From: Amborella trichopoda
Taxonomy: Eukaryota; Streptophyta; Magnoliopsida; Amborellales; Amborellaceae
NCBI RefSeq assembly: GCF_000471905.2
Contig: NW_006495273.1
Location: forward strand, 9,125,410-9,189,409
Length of the DNA: 64,000 nucleotides
Direction: 5' to 3'
Positions 37,201 to 49,200 of the stretch are shown in pieces (position 1 is the first letter of the stretch; the number at the start of each line of letters is the position of its first letter). The translations under genes were made by a program, and so were the position numbers. The notes beneath the pieces are model-generated. The model did not search any database and had not been told where the DNA came from. It worked only from the letters and a program-made list of their open reading frames with translations.

Positions 37201-40200
37201 GATCTTCAAAAGCACAAATTTTGATTGAAAAATACAAAAAAAAAGATGGAGAAATCAATTGTTGGGCGGATTTTTTTGAACTCAGAACTGAAACTCTGAG
37301 TCTCATCCCTAAACGCTCAAAATCGAGCACGAAAATTGCTCAGCTCGACCAAATTAGGACTGTGACCCTATAAGGAACTCTTTGATCTTCAAAATGCATG
37401 AATTTGGACTGAAAAAAAATGAAAAATGAGCCCTAAATTGATCCTTTGGGGGAACTCTTTCAAGGTGCTGAAGAACACGAAAAAAAGAGCACAATAAATT
37501 GATTTTTGATGATTTTTGGGTTGTAAAATTTTCAATTTATAGATTAAGATCAATTATGGACTATAAAGGGGCTGGAAAAGCCTGAAAAATCTCAAAAAAG
37601 GAATCAAAATTGAACCCTTGTGGGGTTCAACTCACAGGTCCTTTTCTGGATCAAAATAACACTCGATTTTTAAATATAACGCCCGTTTTTTCTTAAAACT
37701 GCTCAGTTGGATCATATATCATCCGGTTTGTGAGAATTTTGGCCAGTTTATACTACACACCAGCCGGTTTTGTACCAGACATTTGGGGGGTGGGGGGGGA
37801 CCCCGTACTAGCCCCCCCAAAAACTGGGGATAACCGGGACCAGAAGGGTCCCGGTTCTGATCTAACCGGCTGGTTCCGAGTCGAACCGGCTGATATTGCG
37901 AACACTGGGCTCCACATTGCACCACACCTTTCGGTAAAAATTACCAATTGAAAACTTATCAAGGCAATGAGAATTAACTGCTACCTTGGTACTCCCTTTG
38001 AACCATGCGATCTTATAATGTTGTAGATGCTTCACCGCCTTCAATTGTTAACTTCTTGGTGACCTTCTTTTACACCATGTTTCTGCAACTCCCACTATTA
38101 ATAATGAGATTGCATGCTTGGCCATCACAAGTACACTGTGTGAAAAAATTGGAACCACAAGCATTTGTCATCTTATGGGACCCAAGTATGAACTCTTCGG
38201 AGCCCCAGCATCTCTCCTTGGTCTACTGGCATCTCCTCACTTTGTTCACCTTGACTGACCTCCTCATCATACACTGCTCTTCCAATTGAGCAACTGCCAC
38301 GTCTGCTCTCTCATTGCCTTGCTTTTCTTCAACAATATTAGCATATGCCATTGGGCTGCAGCCTGTGACCACTCCACTGCCTTATGCCCCCTGGATTACA
38401 TAGAAAATATCAAATACTGGATTCCTCATTCTCCAGTGCCTCAATCGAGTGTTGAACCAGAGCCAGAATTCTACCAATCTCTTGCAGCCTGCTTCTACTC
38501 AAGCTAGCAACTCCTGTTGGAGACATCACCCTCTTGGGCTGTGACATCCCCACACTTGACCTTCATCCAACGCCCATATGTTGCGTTCCCCCGCTCGCCA
38601 TGCAGCCTTATACGGAGCTTCCACTTGGTTCCATTTTTGCAACTTGCAAGGAAGGTTCATCTTGTGGATTTGGAGCCATAACCCCAAGACATACCTTGCC
38701 ACACACTAGTTCTCTATTTCAGCCAACCTTGCATGCAAGGACAAGCGGTGAAAGTTCTCCATATTGGAATGGAAATTGAACCCTGTGGTAATAAATGAAA
38801 TTGTTGGTGCATAAATTGCTTGTTGTTTGGAGGAAGAAATTGTTCCAAGATCTTGGCTTTCATAGTCAACCAAGATCGAATCTTATCCATTTACCTTCCA
38901 CAACCTCGCCTCATGAACTTGGTCCCACCAAAGGGACGCAAGTCCCCGGAGCTCAACTGCAACCTATGTCACCTTTTTTGAATCCGTCAACTCCTCCCAT
39001 TTGAAGAACCTCTCCACTGCACACAAACAATCCAAAAGCTCTCCCATGACAGGTTATTGGAAAATCCAATTTCTTTTAATACAAAGTTAACATTCTCAGC
39101 GCTTGGGCAATAAAATTTGCAACGCTTGGATCCCGGGCTCCAATCCTACCGCCAAGAGCTATCGGGGGGAAAAAAAAAAAAGAGAAAGAAATAAATTAAA
39201 ATAGAGCAATTAAAGGACACCAAGAGATTATAAGATGCTATATTCCTGTAAGCCATGTTCACGAAGGATTCAGTTTTCTGGCAATTTAAAACCTCAAGAT
39301 GCTTCCAAAGGGCGGGCAACTAATTTGGTGATTGATGCAATAAAGACGTTTAGCATTATTGAGGGGAAGATATATCTAGTGCGGTGAATCAATCCACCAT
39401 GAGAGGAGGTCACAGCCCTTCTAGACGAAGTTACGGAGACTACAGCCCTCCTAGTCGTAGACCCACAGGTTACAAACTTTCTCGACAACACCGAAGCCCC
39501 TCCTGGGAAAGAAGATATCACCACAGGTGCCACCGACCCACTGGTTACAGTCTTTCTCAACTTAGCCGAAGTCCCTCTTATGACAGAAGCAGCCATCACC
39601 AAAGGGACCAGCGCCTTTAAACCTCCAACGACTATAGAAACACCAGGCTTTCAAGGCCCACCCACCGGACATTTAAGGCTCACCCAGTCTCTCACTTCAG
39701 AGGATCCTCCCATCAGGATACAAGCTTCAATCGCCACCAAGATTAATCAGCTACCACTTTTAACCACCATAAAGACTACTTTCAACCCAGGCGTACTCAA
39801 ACCCTATGCAGGGCTCGTCAGAACCATCAGACTCATCCTTCACCTTCCTCTAGTCGCCATCGACGCCCCCAATGTACTAACCCAAAAAGAAATCCCACCA
39901 TCCTTTCAAAATCCCGTAACAACCCCTCTACCAGGAAGGTAAGATTTCCCCAACCCCAAACACACCCTATAAACAAGATTTATCCCAACACTAACCTCCA
40001 ACCCCCTCCACCCTCTTTCATATTCAGAAAAAACCTATAATCCACCTCCTCACTCTCAACTACCAACTCACCCCTCTGCAACATATAGTTGTCAGGTATT
40101 GCCATCACACCCCCACAATGCCACCATCCTTACCTCTACACCCCTACCTTCCCATTACACTATTCCATCTACCCTTGCTAAAGAGCAGTTCGCATTTGAA

Positions 40201-43200
40201 AAACCCAAAACCTTTGCTCAGGCACTAATTTCGAATCCTAAAACCTGCACAGAGCAACCTCAGTCTGCACAAAACCCTGTCATGAATACTCAGGAATATC
40301 ATGTTTCGGTCCTTAACCACCAACCCCATGTTTGGTTCTCCCCCAACTGGGAGATCTCAAAGCGTATTTCTTCTTTAGAAAACTCGCTCATTGACACTTT
40401 TTTGCCTCAGCGCAATGACATTGAAGGGATTAACAAATGGCTTCAGAACATTTTTAAAAATCCCCATGTTGTTAACAGGCTACTTCTCATTTCCTAACAA
40501 CTTCCACCCAATTATCCCTCAGGAGTCTACACTTAATTGAAAGCTTTCTTTACAGAAATGGATACCATCTCTTGGTGCCCACCAATTCAAAAAATTCTAG
40601 ATCACTTTAGAAGGTATCCCCCTCCACCTTTGCACCAACAAATTTTTTGAAATTTGTTGTTGTCAATTCCTTTCTGTCCATTGGAAATCCTTGGGATTCC
40701 TTCCTCTGGGAAAAATTGTAATCCTAATTTCCTCATCTTCAGAAGATCTCATCCCTAGTGTCTTGAACTTGCATTTCAATGGTCTATCTTATAAGATATA
40801 TGTTTCGGTCCAGCGCAAACACCGCCATGGCCGCCCTCAACCGGACCACAAAGGGTGGACTGGTCCAACGCAAAACCGAGTGCACTCTGATGTTCCGGGG
40901 CCTTCATCCGATGCACCCAAGCACCCTAGGGACCATAGTACCATACAACCCCCTAAATCTGCTACTAGACCCTGATCTACCGTTGCCCCCCAACCTAAGG
41001 ACCATAATCCCTCTACATCCAACGGTGGCACTACCATGAATCCCATGTCTCGAGATCCCCGCCTTCATTCAACCAAAGGCAAGGGCCACCTCATAGATGT
41101 CCCATCTACTTCTGCTAGCCGCCCACCATGTTAGAAGTACTCTCACGAGTACTTTGACATCTGTTACCCGCCACCATCTTCGATGACAATCCAAAACATC
41201 ATCGTGCCACATGTCACACAGCCACTCCTTTTTGCCATGCCTCCATGCATCGTGTCGGTCACCCCATTCCCAGCCTCTTCATCAAATGTGACCTCGACTG
41301 CCCCCCATCCTCGTCCCATAATTGACCCTCGCTGCCATGCCCCCAGTGACATTAATAGCACCTGTCAGCCGCCGCCTCAGGCTATCTCGAGTCCCATCAC
41401 AACCCAGGTGGCAGTCCACTTTTCTCTCTCTTCCCCAGTCCCACCATAACCACTTGAGTACTTGTACAACCCAGCCGCCCTCAGCCATTAATTTCGCCCC
41501 TTCCCCAGGATCTATGCAAAATCTTTCCACCACTCCCAACGCGCCTCTATCTGCAACTCCTCCCCCGCTTTCTTCCACTTCTGTCTTTTCGACTTCTGCC
41601 CACCCCTTACTTACTCAGTCGGATCATTTCGACAGTCAAAATGTCTCCAACCCTAATCAAGACTTCTCTGCCCTGGTTCCTTTTGCACTACTCACCTCTG
41701 CCTCAAACCGCCAATCCTCCACCCTTCTCTCCCCAACCTCTGTCAACTATACCCCACTCACCTTCCCCTTTCCAGGACTCCCATAGTAGCACATCTCCCT
41801 CAACCATGCCACGAAGACAGAAACAAAAGCCGGCTTTTCCAAGATGGTGTCAAGACCAGTCCACCACTTCCCCATCAGGGGTGAACTATGACACCCCTCA
41901 GAACACAGCCGATTTAACTTCCTTAGCCTCCATTCACACTGCTAGCCCCATTAGGAAGAAAACCTCTAGGAAATCCACCCCCCACCCTAACTCCCCCCAA
42001 TGAAGGTGCTCTACTGGAATATCAGAGAGCTCGGCAGCCTCGCCAAAAGGAACGATGTCCAATCTCTTGTCCAAACAGTTAACCCAACCATTCTAGCCCT
42101 CTTTAAAACTAAGCTCCCATCCCCTGACTTGTTTATGATTAGGTCTGTCTTGGGTCGAGAACCTTGCACTTAGGAAGCCAAAGTTGCACAAGGGGCCTCA
42201 GGGGGTACATGGATTATTTGGAATCCAACCGTCCTTCAAGGTGTCGTGGCCCAAATCCTCGAATACTCTGTGTCTTTATCCTTCACCTGCCTGACAAACA
42301 ATGTCCCCTTTGTTTTTTCCTTTGTTTATGGCCCTAAAAACCCAACCCTTGGATCTCAACTCTGGCTGGAACTTTCCTCTGTGTCCCCCCCATTAACTAC
42401 CCCATGGCTTGTGGCCGGCGACTTCAACACTGTAAGGTGGCCATAAGAAAAATCAAATGGGGTAATTATCAACGCCTCGATGAGAGCCTTTTCAGATTTC
42501 ATAGAGGGTGTGGAGCGTCCTTCACTTTGTCTAACCATGCTACACCCCCAATTATGTCTGAATTAGATAGGTTTCTGATCAACCAACAATGGGAAGCTAT
42601 CTTCCTTGACACCAACTCTTGAGTTCTTCCTAAAGCAACCTCTGACCACAAGCCTATTCTTTTAGACATTAATCACACCCAGTGTATCAACAAACCTTTT
42701 AGATTTGAATTGCACTGGTTTGAAGAACCGTCGTTCCATTCCATGTTCGCTTAAGTGTGGTCCTCCTCAAATGTATTTGGTTGGGCAGGGTTTAGACACA
42801 CTCGTAAGCTTCAAAACCTTAAAGCAGCTCTCAAGCTTTGGAGTAGGGATATCCCCTCAAATTTCAAAACTTGGATTAGAACCTTCTCATCCTTAATCTC
42901 AAACCTCGACCTTCTGGAAGAAACTAGACCATTATCAGACCTAGAAAGTCAAGATAGAAACCAAGCCAGATTAGATCTCTCCCAAACCTTAAAACAGGAG
43001 GAGATTTACTGGTACCAGCTATCTAGGGTCAAATGGCTTAAATTAGGTGACCAAATACATCTTTTTCCACAAGACGGCCAATTCCAGAAGAAGGGGCACT
43101 GCGGTTACTCAAATCACTGTTGGACCCCAAATCTTCACCAACCCTTGCCACATTAGTCATCTTTTTATTAGATACTTCTCTAACCTATTTTCCAAATCCA

Positions 43201-46200
43201 ACCTCCCTCGCCCCCATTTAGCCAATCTATCCTTCAAAGTTATCTCCCCTGAAGTCGCAACCAATCTTGAAAGGCCTTTCTCCTTGGAAGAAATAAGGTT
43301 GGCTACCTTTAATCTTCCGAAATATAAAGCCCCTGGACCAGACGAGTTCCCTATAGCTCTATTCCAAAACCTCTGGGATGCTACTGCCCCAGACCTTCAA
43401 GCCTTCTTTGAAGAATTCCACCTTAGGGGCAAAATAAACTCAGCTCACAATGCACCCTCCTAGCTCTGATTCCCAAACTAGAGGGTTCCCATAGGCTGAA
43501 AGACTTCCACCCAATACTGGCCAATGTCTTGGCATCTTCCTACAAAATACTGGCCAAAGTCTTGGCATCTAGGTTTCAGCTGGTCCTGCCCTCCATAATA
43601 TCTCCAACCCAGTCCGCATTCACTGCTAACAGACAAATCCTGGATGGGGTCCTGACTACCCATGAAGCTATCCATTCTAGATCCCTTTCTAGACAACCAG
43701 GCCTCATCATTAAATTGGATTGGGAAAAGGCTTATGACAGGGCTGACTGGGCAATTTTAGATTCCATTCAATCGAGAATGGCCTTTGGTGCAATCTGGAG
43801 AAAGTGGACTTCAGAGTGCATATCAAATCCCTGTTTCTCCATCCTCATTAATGGCTCCCCCGAAGGCGTCTTCCAAGCACAAAGGGGCCTTAGGCAGGGT
43901 GACCCTCTGTCACCTTTCTGATTCACTCTGATTGGGGAACTCTTCAGCCAGACAATCTCTAGACTCTATGAAAGTGGCTCCCTTTCGGGCTTCAGATCCT
44001 CCCCCTCTGGCCCCACAATTTCCCACTTACTCTATGCAGATGATACCCTCATCTTCTGTGATGCCAACCCAAACCAAGTAGATTGTCTATGGCGTTTCTT
44101 GAGAACCTTTGAGTTACTGGCCAGAATGAAAGTAAATCTTTCCAAGACTAAGATGATGGGTATTTCTGTCGACATTGCTTTTCTTACTAGGTTGGCCTCT
44201 CGCCTAGGCTGCTCCACAGAAACCATACCATCCTCCTATCTGGGCCTCCCTCTTTGCTTAGGAAAACTGAAGAAAAACATGTGGGATAATCTCATACAGA
44301 GATTCACTTGGAAATTTGCCTCCTGAAAAGGCAAATACCTTTTTATTTGGGGGAAGAATCACCCTCAGTCGTGCAACCTTAGCTAGCATTCCTATTCACT
44401 GCATGTCTCTTTTCCAAATCCCCATCTCGATTATTCATGTCTCTTTTCCAAAACTCATGCGTGATTTTCTCTGGTCAGGGGTAGATGACACCAGGAAAAT
44501 TCATTTAGTAGCTTGGGAAAAAGTCTGCAACCCAAAAGGTTTCGGTGGTCTAGGAATTAAGAACCTCAAAATCATGAACCGACCCCTTTTGGATAATTGG
44601 TGGTGGAAATTCTCTTCCCCCGATCCCCTACTCTAGAAAGAAGTTATTCAGGCCAAATATGGAATGAATGGTGTTGATTGGCTGCCTCGATCTCCCATGC
44701 ACAGATCCTCAGGTGCTTGGAAAAGCATTTCCTCCTCTAAAATAGACTTCTCCATCAGAACTAGATTAAGCCTTGGTAATGGCCTAAGAATTAAATTCTG
44801 GACTGATACCTGGTTTGGATCTTCACCTCTTGCTCATGCCCACCCTTCCCTGTTCCCATTAGCTCGAGACCCAGTGGCCCTTATCGCAAATTATGCGACT
44901 TTCTCAGGCACCAATTTGGTCTGGACACCAATCTTCAGACATGATCTTAATGATCAAGAAGCCTCCTCTCTTTGCCACAATCACTAGGGAATTGCTTTAG
45001 CACTCTTTTTAGACCAGATTCATTGATTTGGCCCCCTTCCCCCTCGGGTGCTTCTCAGTAGCTTCCTTCTACAATTCCCTTCTACCCAACCCAAGTCTCA
45101 AACCCCTAATTAACCTCTCCTGGTCTTTACCCATACCCACAAAGTTCAAGCATTTATATGGGTGCTTCTACAGGGCAGAATCCTTACCCTGGACCAACTC
45201 CAAATAGGGGATTTGCCTTCCCTAACCAGTGCATCCTCTGTCTCCAAGAAGAGGAGACTATTCCCCCATCTTTTCCTCCACTGCGAAGTGTCTCAATGCC
45301 TTTGGGCCTCTCTTCTCAAACTCTTTGGCCTTCAATGGGTCACCCTGGCTAACATGACCCCGTTTTCCAAATATACTTTGCACCACCTTTTTTCCCAAAA
45401 GGGTAGGAAGTTATTGCATCTTGTTGTAGCAAGCCTTTTTTGGAGTTTGTGGTTAGAAAGAAATTCTAGAACCTTCAGAAGCATACAAAAAATTATAGCA
45501 GCTGTTTTTGCATCCATAACTGCACTTATAGCCTTTTGGGCCAAGTCCATTCCCATATTTGCTGCCCTTCCTATTTCTCACTTCTTAAAAAACTGGGATA
45601 GCCTTTTACACCTCGCACCCAAATAAACAGACTGAGACCTCACTGGACTCCTCTCCTCCCTGGCTTTCTCAAACTCAATGTAGATGGTTCCTCTTTAGGT
45701 AATCCTAGCCCTTCGGGTATTGGAGGAATTTTGTTGGAACATTCTACTTCCATCTGGACCTTCTAAGAGTTCATAGGGCACCAAGACTCGACCTATGGGG
45801 AGGCTAAGGCCCTAGTGGTGGGCCTCAACAAGGTGCTTGTCGTAGCACCTGTAGCACAAGGCATTCAGGTTGAATCAAACTCTCTCAACATCATTAGTTG
45901 GGCCACACAGCTGTGATTACCTCCATGGAGACTTTCTTCCATTTTGTATCATATTTTTTATTTATGTAACTCCCTTCCTCAAGTGTCCTTTACCCACGTA
46001 TACAGAGAAGCTAACTCGGAGGCAGACAGATTGGCCAAGGAGGGAGCAAGCCTTGGCCCGTAAGCATACTGTGACTTCACTAGGCGAAAAAAAAAAAAAG
46101 AATGAAAAAGAAAGAAAAAAGGAGAAAAAAAGGAAACGAAAAAAAAAAAAGAAGAGGAAGGAGAAACAAGAGAAAAGGAAAAATATAGGACATGGTTCTT

Positions 46201-49200
46201 TTGGTAAGCCTAAAATCCTGGACCCCATTTTAGTGTTTTCTATTAGTGACCTTTCTATTCTGCTTTACACTCTCCCACTTCACCCATCTCTACCATCTCC
46301 TAAGGGACCACTTTTACCAGGCACCAGCACATATACTGTTCTCTCTCAATCCTCCTCCCATGTTCACCTTTCTGGCGGATGTCATCGCCAATTGCAATAG
46401 CTGTGGCTGCTAAATTACTGAGAAGGAATATAAATTTTGGTACTGAGTTCCAAGTCGGTTCCAACAAGAGATGAAGAACTTAGATCCGCCCCAACAACAA
46501 AGGTGCGCAATTCTGAGACTTAATTCCCCCGACTTAATTCCCCCATCTTTCTTTCCCCCTTTCTCTCCCTCTCTCACTTCTGCATCTGCATCCTCCTCTC
46601 CTTTCTCCCCTACATCTCAACCAACTTCACCTCTCTCTGTCTCTCTCTTTTTTGCAATCACATTCTTTCTCCTCTCTTATCCCCCTATCTTACCGATCTT
46701 TATATACAATCATATCCTTCTTCCCTATTCCCCCCTATCTAAACTTTGTTCCGGCTTCTCTCTCTTCTAGCCCTAATTTCCTCTCCCCACCATCTCTATC
46801 TCTGTATCTCCTCCATGTATACTTTCATAGCATTTATCCTCTACCTGCCCCCCCCCCCCCAAAAAAATAAAAAAGAATGAGATAAACCAGAAGAAATCCT
46901 CTTTCCCATCATCTCTACTACATCCCTGTTCTCTACATCCACCCCTACCTCAGCCTGGGTGTCTTTTACCTCAGTACACCCTCTGGTCCATCCACCATAG
47001 GCCAGTTGCCCATTAACATTTCAATATTGGCTGATGATTCTTCACTGAAGGCCTGCCTCCTCTGGGGAGCCTACTCTAGCTTTTCATAGTCAGCCAGCCT
47101 TTTGAAGATGCAGTACTCATCGAAGACAGTACTGCCCAAGCCTTTCTTTCTTTGAAGGTTGGGCCTGTAGTTGATAGCCCTTCCTAGTGGCCCACCTTAA
47201 CCCCTCCACTGAAGACCCTTTGCTCAGCTGCAGTTCTTTCTTGGCTACGAATTCCTTCCTTCATAGAAGCCTTGGCTCCTCTAGGAAGACCACTATAGTC
47301 TCTTCCATAGTCAGCCAGCCTCTCGTAGTAGCAGTGCTTATAGAAGATAGTCCTGCCGAAGCATCTATCTGCTGACGTTGGGCTTGTTATAGATAGCCCT
47401 CCCTAGAGGGTCACTTTAAGCTCTGCTAACCCACTGTTGGCTGCCAATTTGCGTACAAGGCATGACTCCTCAGGGGAGCCTACTCTAGCCACTTCCAAAG
47501 TCAGCTTTCCTTTTGAAGTACCAGCGCTCGTAGAACAAATTGCAACAGTTCCACAATGGTTATCCGCTCTCTCATCGACCAAAACCCCACTGAGGATGTC
47601 CGATAGTGTACCGACTGTTTTTATCTTATTTTCTTGCCCTTTGCTGCATTTTAATTGTCTTCCCCTTCGCCCTCGTTTCTTTTATTATCATCTTCTTCCT
47701 CCCTCTAGAATGTTCTCTGAGCACTGAACTTGTAGGCTGTCGTCTTCTCTCGCCCTACTTATGTAATTTTCTAATATTTAATACAAGTTAACCTTTATTA
47801 AAAAAAAAAAAACATTCTCACAACAAAAAAATCTAGGGAGATCAACTTTTATTCATGAATAATCGATGTCGCTTTTGTCTACCCCACACAGTCTGCTCTC
47901 TTCAAAAAGGAACTCTAGGGACTATTGCATATGCTCAAATATGATGAAATAAACCTCTCAACAGTTATATATTCTCAAGAAAAATTTCAGAAAAATAAGA
48001 TCACGAAAATCAAGTTGAAACCACTCAAGATCATGGAGTAAGCAAGCTAGTCTACACATACCATGTGTATGGACTACACTATTGCTTTGGGACTCTTCAA
48101 ATATTAAGTTTTCATGGCCAAAAATGAAGAAAGCTACTGTAAATTAAGAATTACAGCAAGCTTTGATAATGGAAATAAGGTAGGAATTAAAATATACGAA
48201 GAAAAATCAATACCTTAATGAAGCAATAGTATGGACTTGATCACATAAATGAGGGACTACTTCAAGGAAGAGGATAGTCTCATGGGTGGCCACGTTTTTG
48301 TCAAGGGCTCTCTCTCTCTCTCTTTGAAGTGAATACTTAAGTTAGGGTTATAGATGATCTCATAAGTTACTTTTATATTTAGATCATAAAGATGGATTTG
48401 ATCTTGATCCTTGATGCCTTAGATCAATGGCACATGAGAGGTTTTTATGCAAGCCACTCATCCATATCTTATCACCAAGATCAATTGATGAGCTTTTGAT
48501 ACCCTTCACTCCTTAAAACCTAAGTTTATAGTCATTTTACCTTGAAGCCATTAACTCCATGTTTTATTTCCCATTAAGTACAAATTCATGTTTACATTTA
48601 TGCCCATGGTTTTTGAATAATTTGTGAGAGTCAATAAAATACAAGGACATGGACATAAAGGTAATATGGGACATCCACACATGTGAATAAAACATCTTAT
48701 GACATCACCAATAGGATTTTAACAGCACTAAAGTTTCACATGGGTCAAGCCTAAGGTGGTGTCACATAAGATATACCCACATGCTACAAAATCATATGTG
48801 GATAATAATATGAATTAAATTAATTTTCAAAATCCCATGACTTCACACATGCCAAAAATGGCACAAGAGCAAAAAAAACATGTGACGTAAAAGAAACTTA
48901 AGTCATAACAATAAATAACACTTTAAATAACAAAATAACATGTTATAACATAATACCAATAAAAGAATTAATGACAAATAAGTCCTCACATGGATATGAT
49001 GTCAGCATGATGTCATCCACGAGTGGGGAGGTGACGATGCCACGTGGCATCCCTATGGGCACTTGGGATTCATGTGGCATCCCCATAGGATGTCCTTGTT
49101 TGGTATTTATGTCAAACAAATTTGAAAATCACATTTTTTATTGTTTAAAACAATCTGAAAAATTCTTCAAAAATCCCAAAAATTCTCTAAATGATTTCTC

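Larger units (their letters stand above)
39099..47810 (+). mobile_element. Nearly full-length L1-type LINE, about 8.7 kb
   Basis: AACATTCTCA at 39089-39098 and 47811-47820 forms a 10-bp target duplication, and poly-A ends the element at about 47800-47810. ORF1 spans about 39384-42003, in pieces. It has an Arg/Ser-rich start, a KTFAQAL segment and a Pro/Ser-rich remainder. ORF2 starts at 42000, its ATG overlapping the ORF1 stop (ATGA). It shows endonuclease motifs [11 protein letters not shown] and VAGDFN (about 42410), RT motifs [19 protein letters not shown] and YADDTLIFC (about 44034-44060), a zf-RVT region (about 45000-45350) and RNase H ([26 protein letters not shown] near 46000). Several stops and frameshifts, including TAG near 42171, make it inactive. 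Confidence 0.9.

Noticed and set aside
42246-45626. Several open frames of 60-150 codons that could be annotated as host enzymes.
   Set aside because: They are pieces of one L1 ORF2 (endonuclease, RT, zf-RVT, RNase H).
45870-46400. A 176-codon frame with a Lys/Arg/Glu-rich middle resembling a nuclear protein.
   Set aside because: It covers the L1 RNase H end and the A/G-rich tract behind it.
46471-46870. Ser/Pro/Phe-rich frames resembling a membrane or cell-wall protein.
   Set aside because: CT-rich L1 3' UTR. Composition alone explains the frames.
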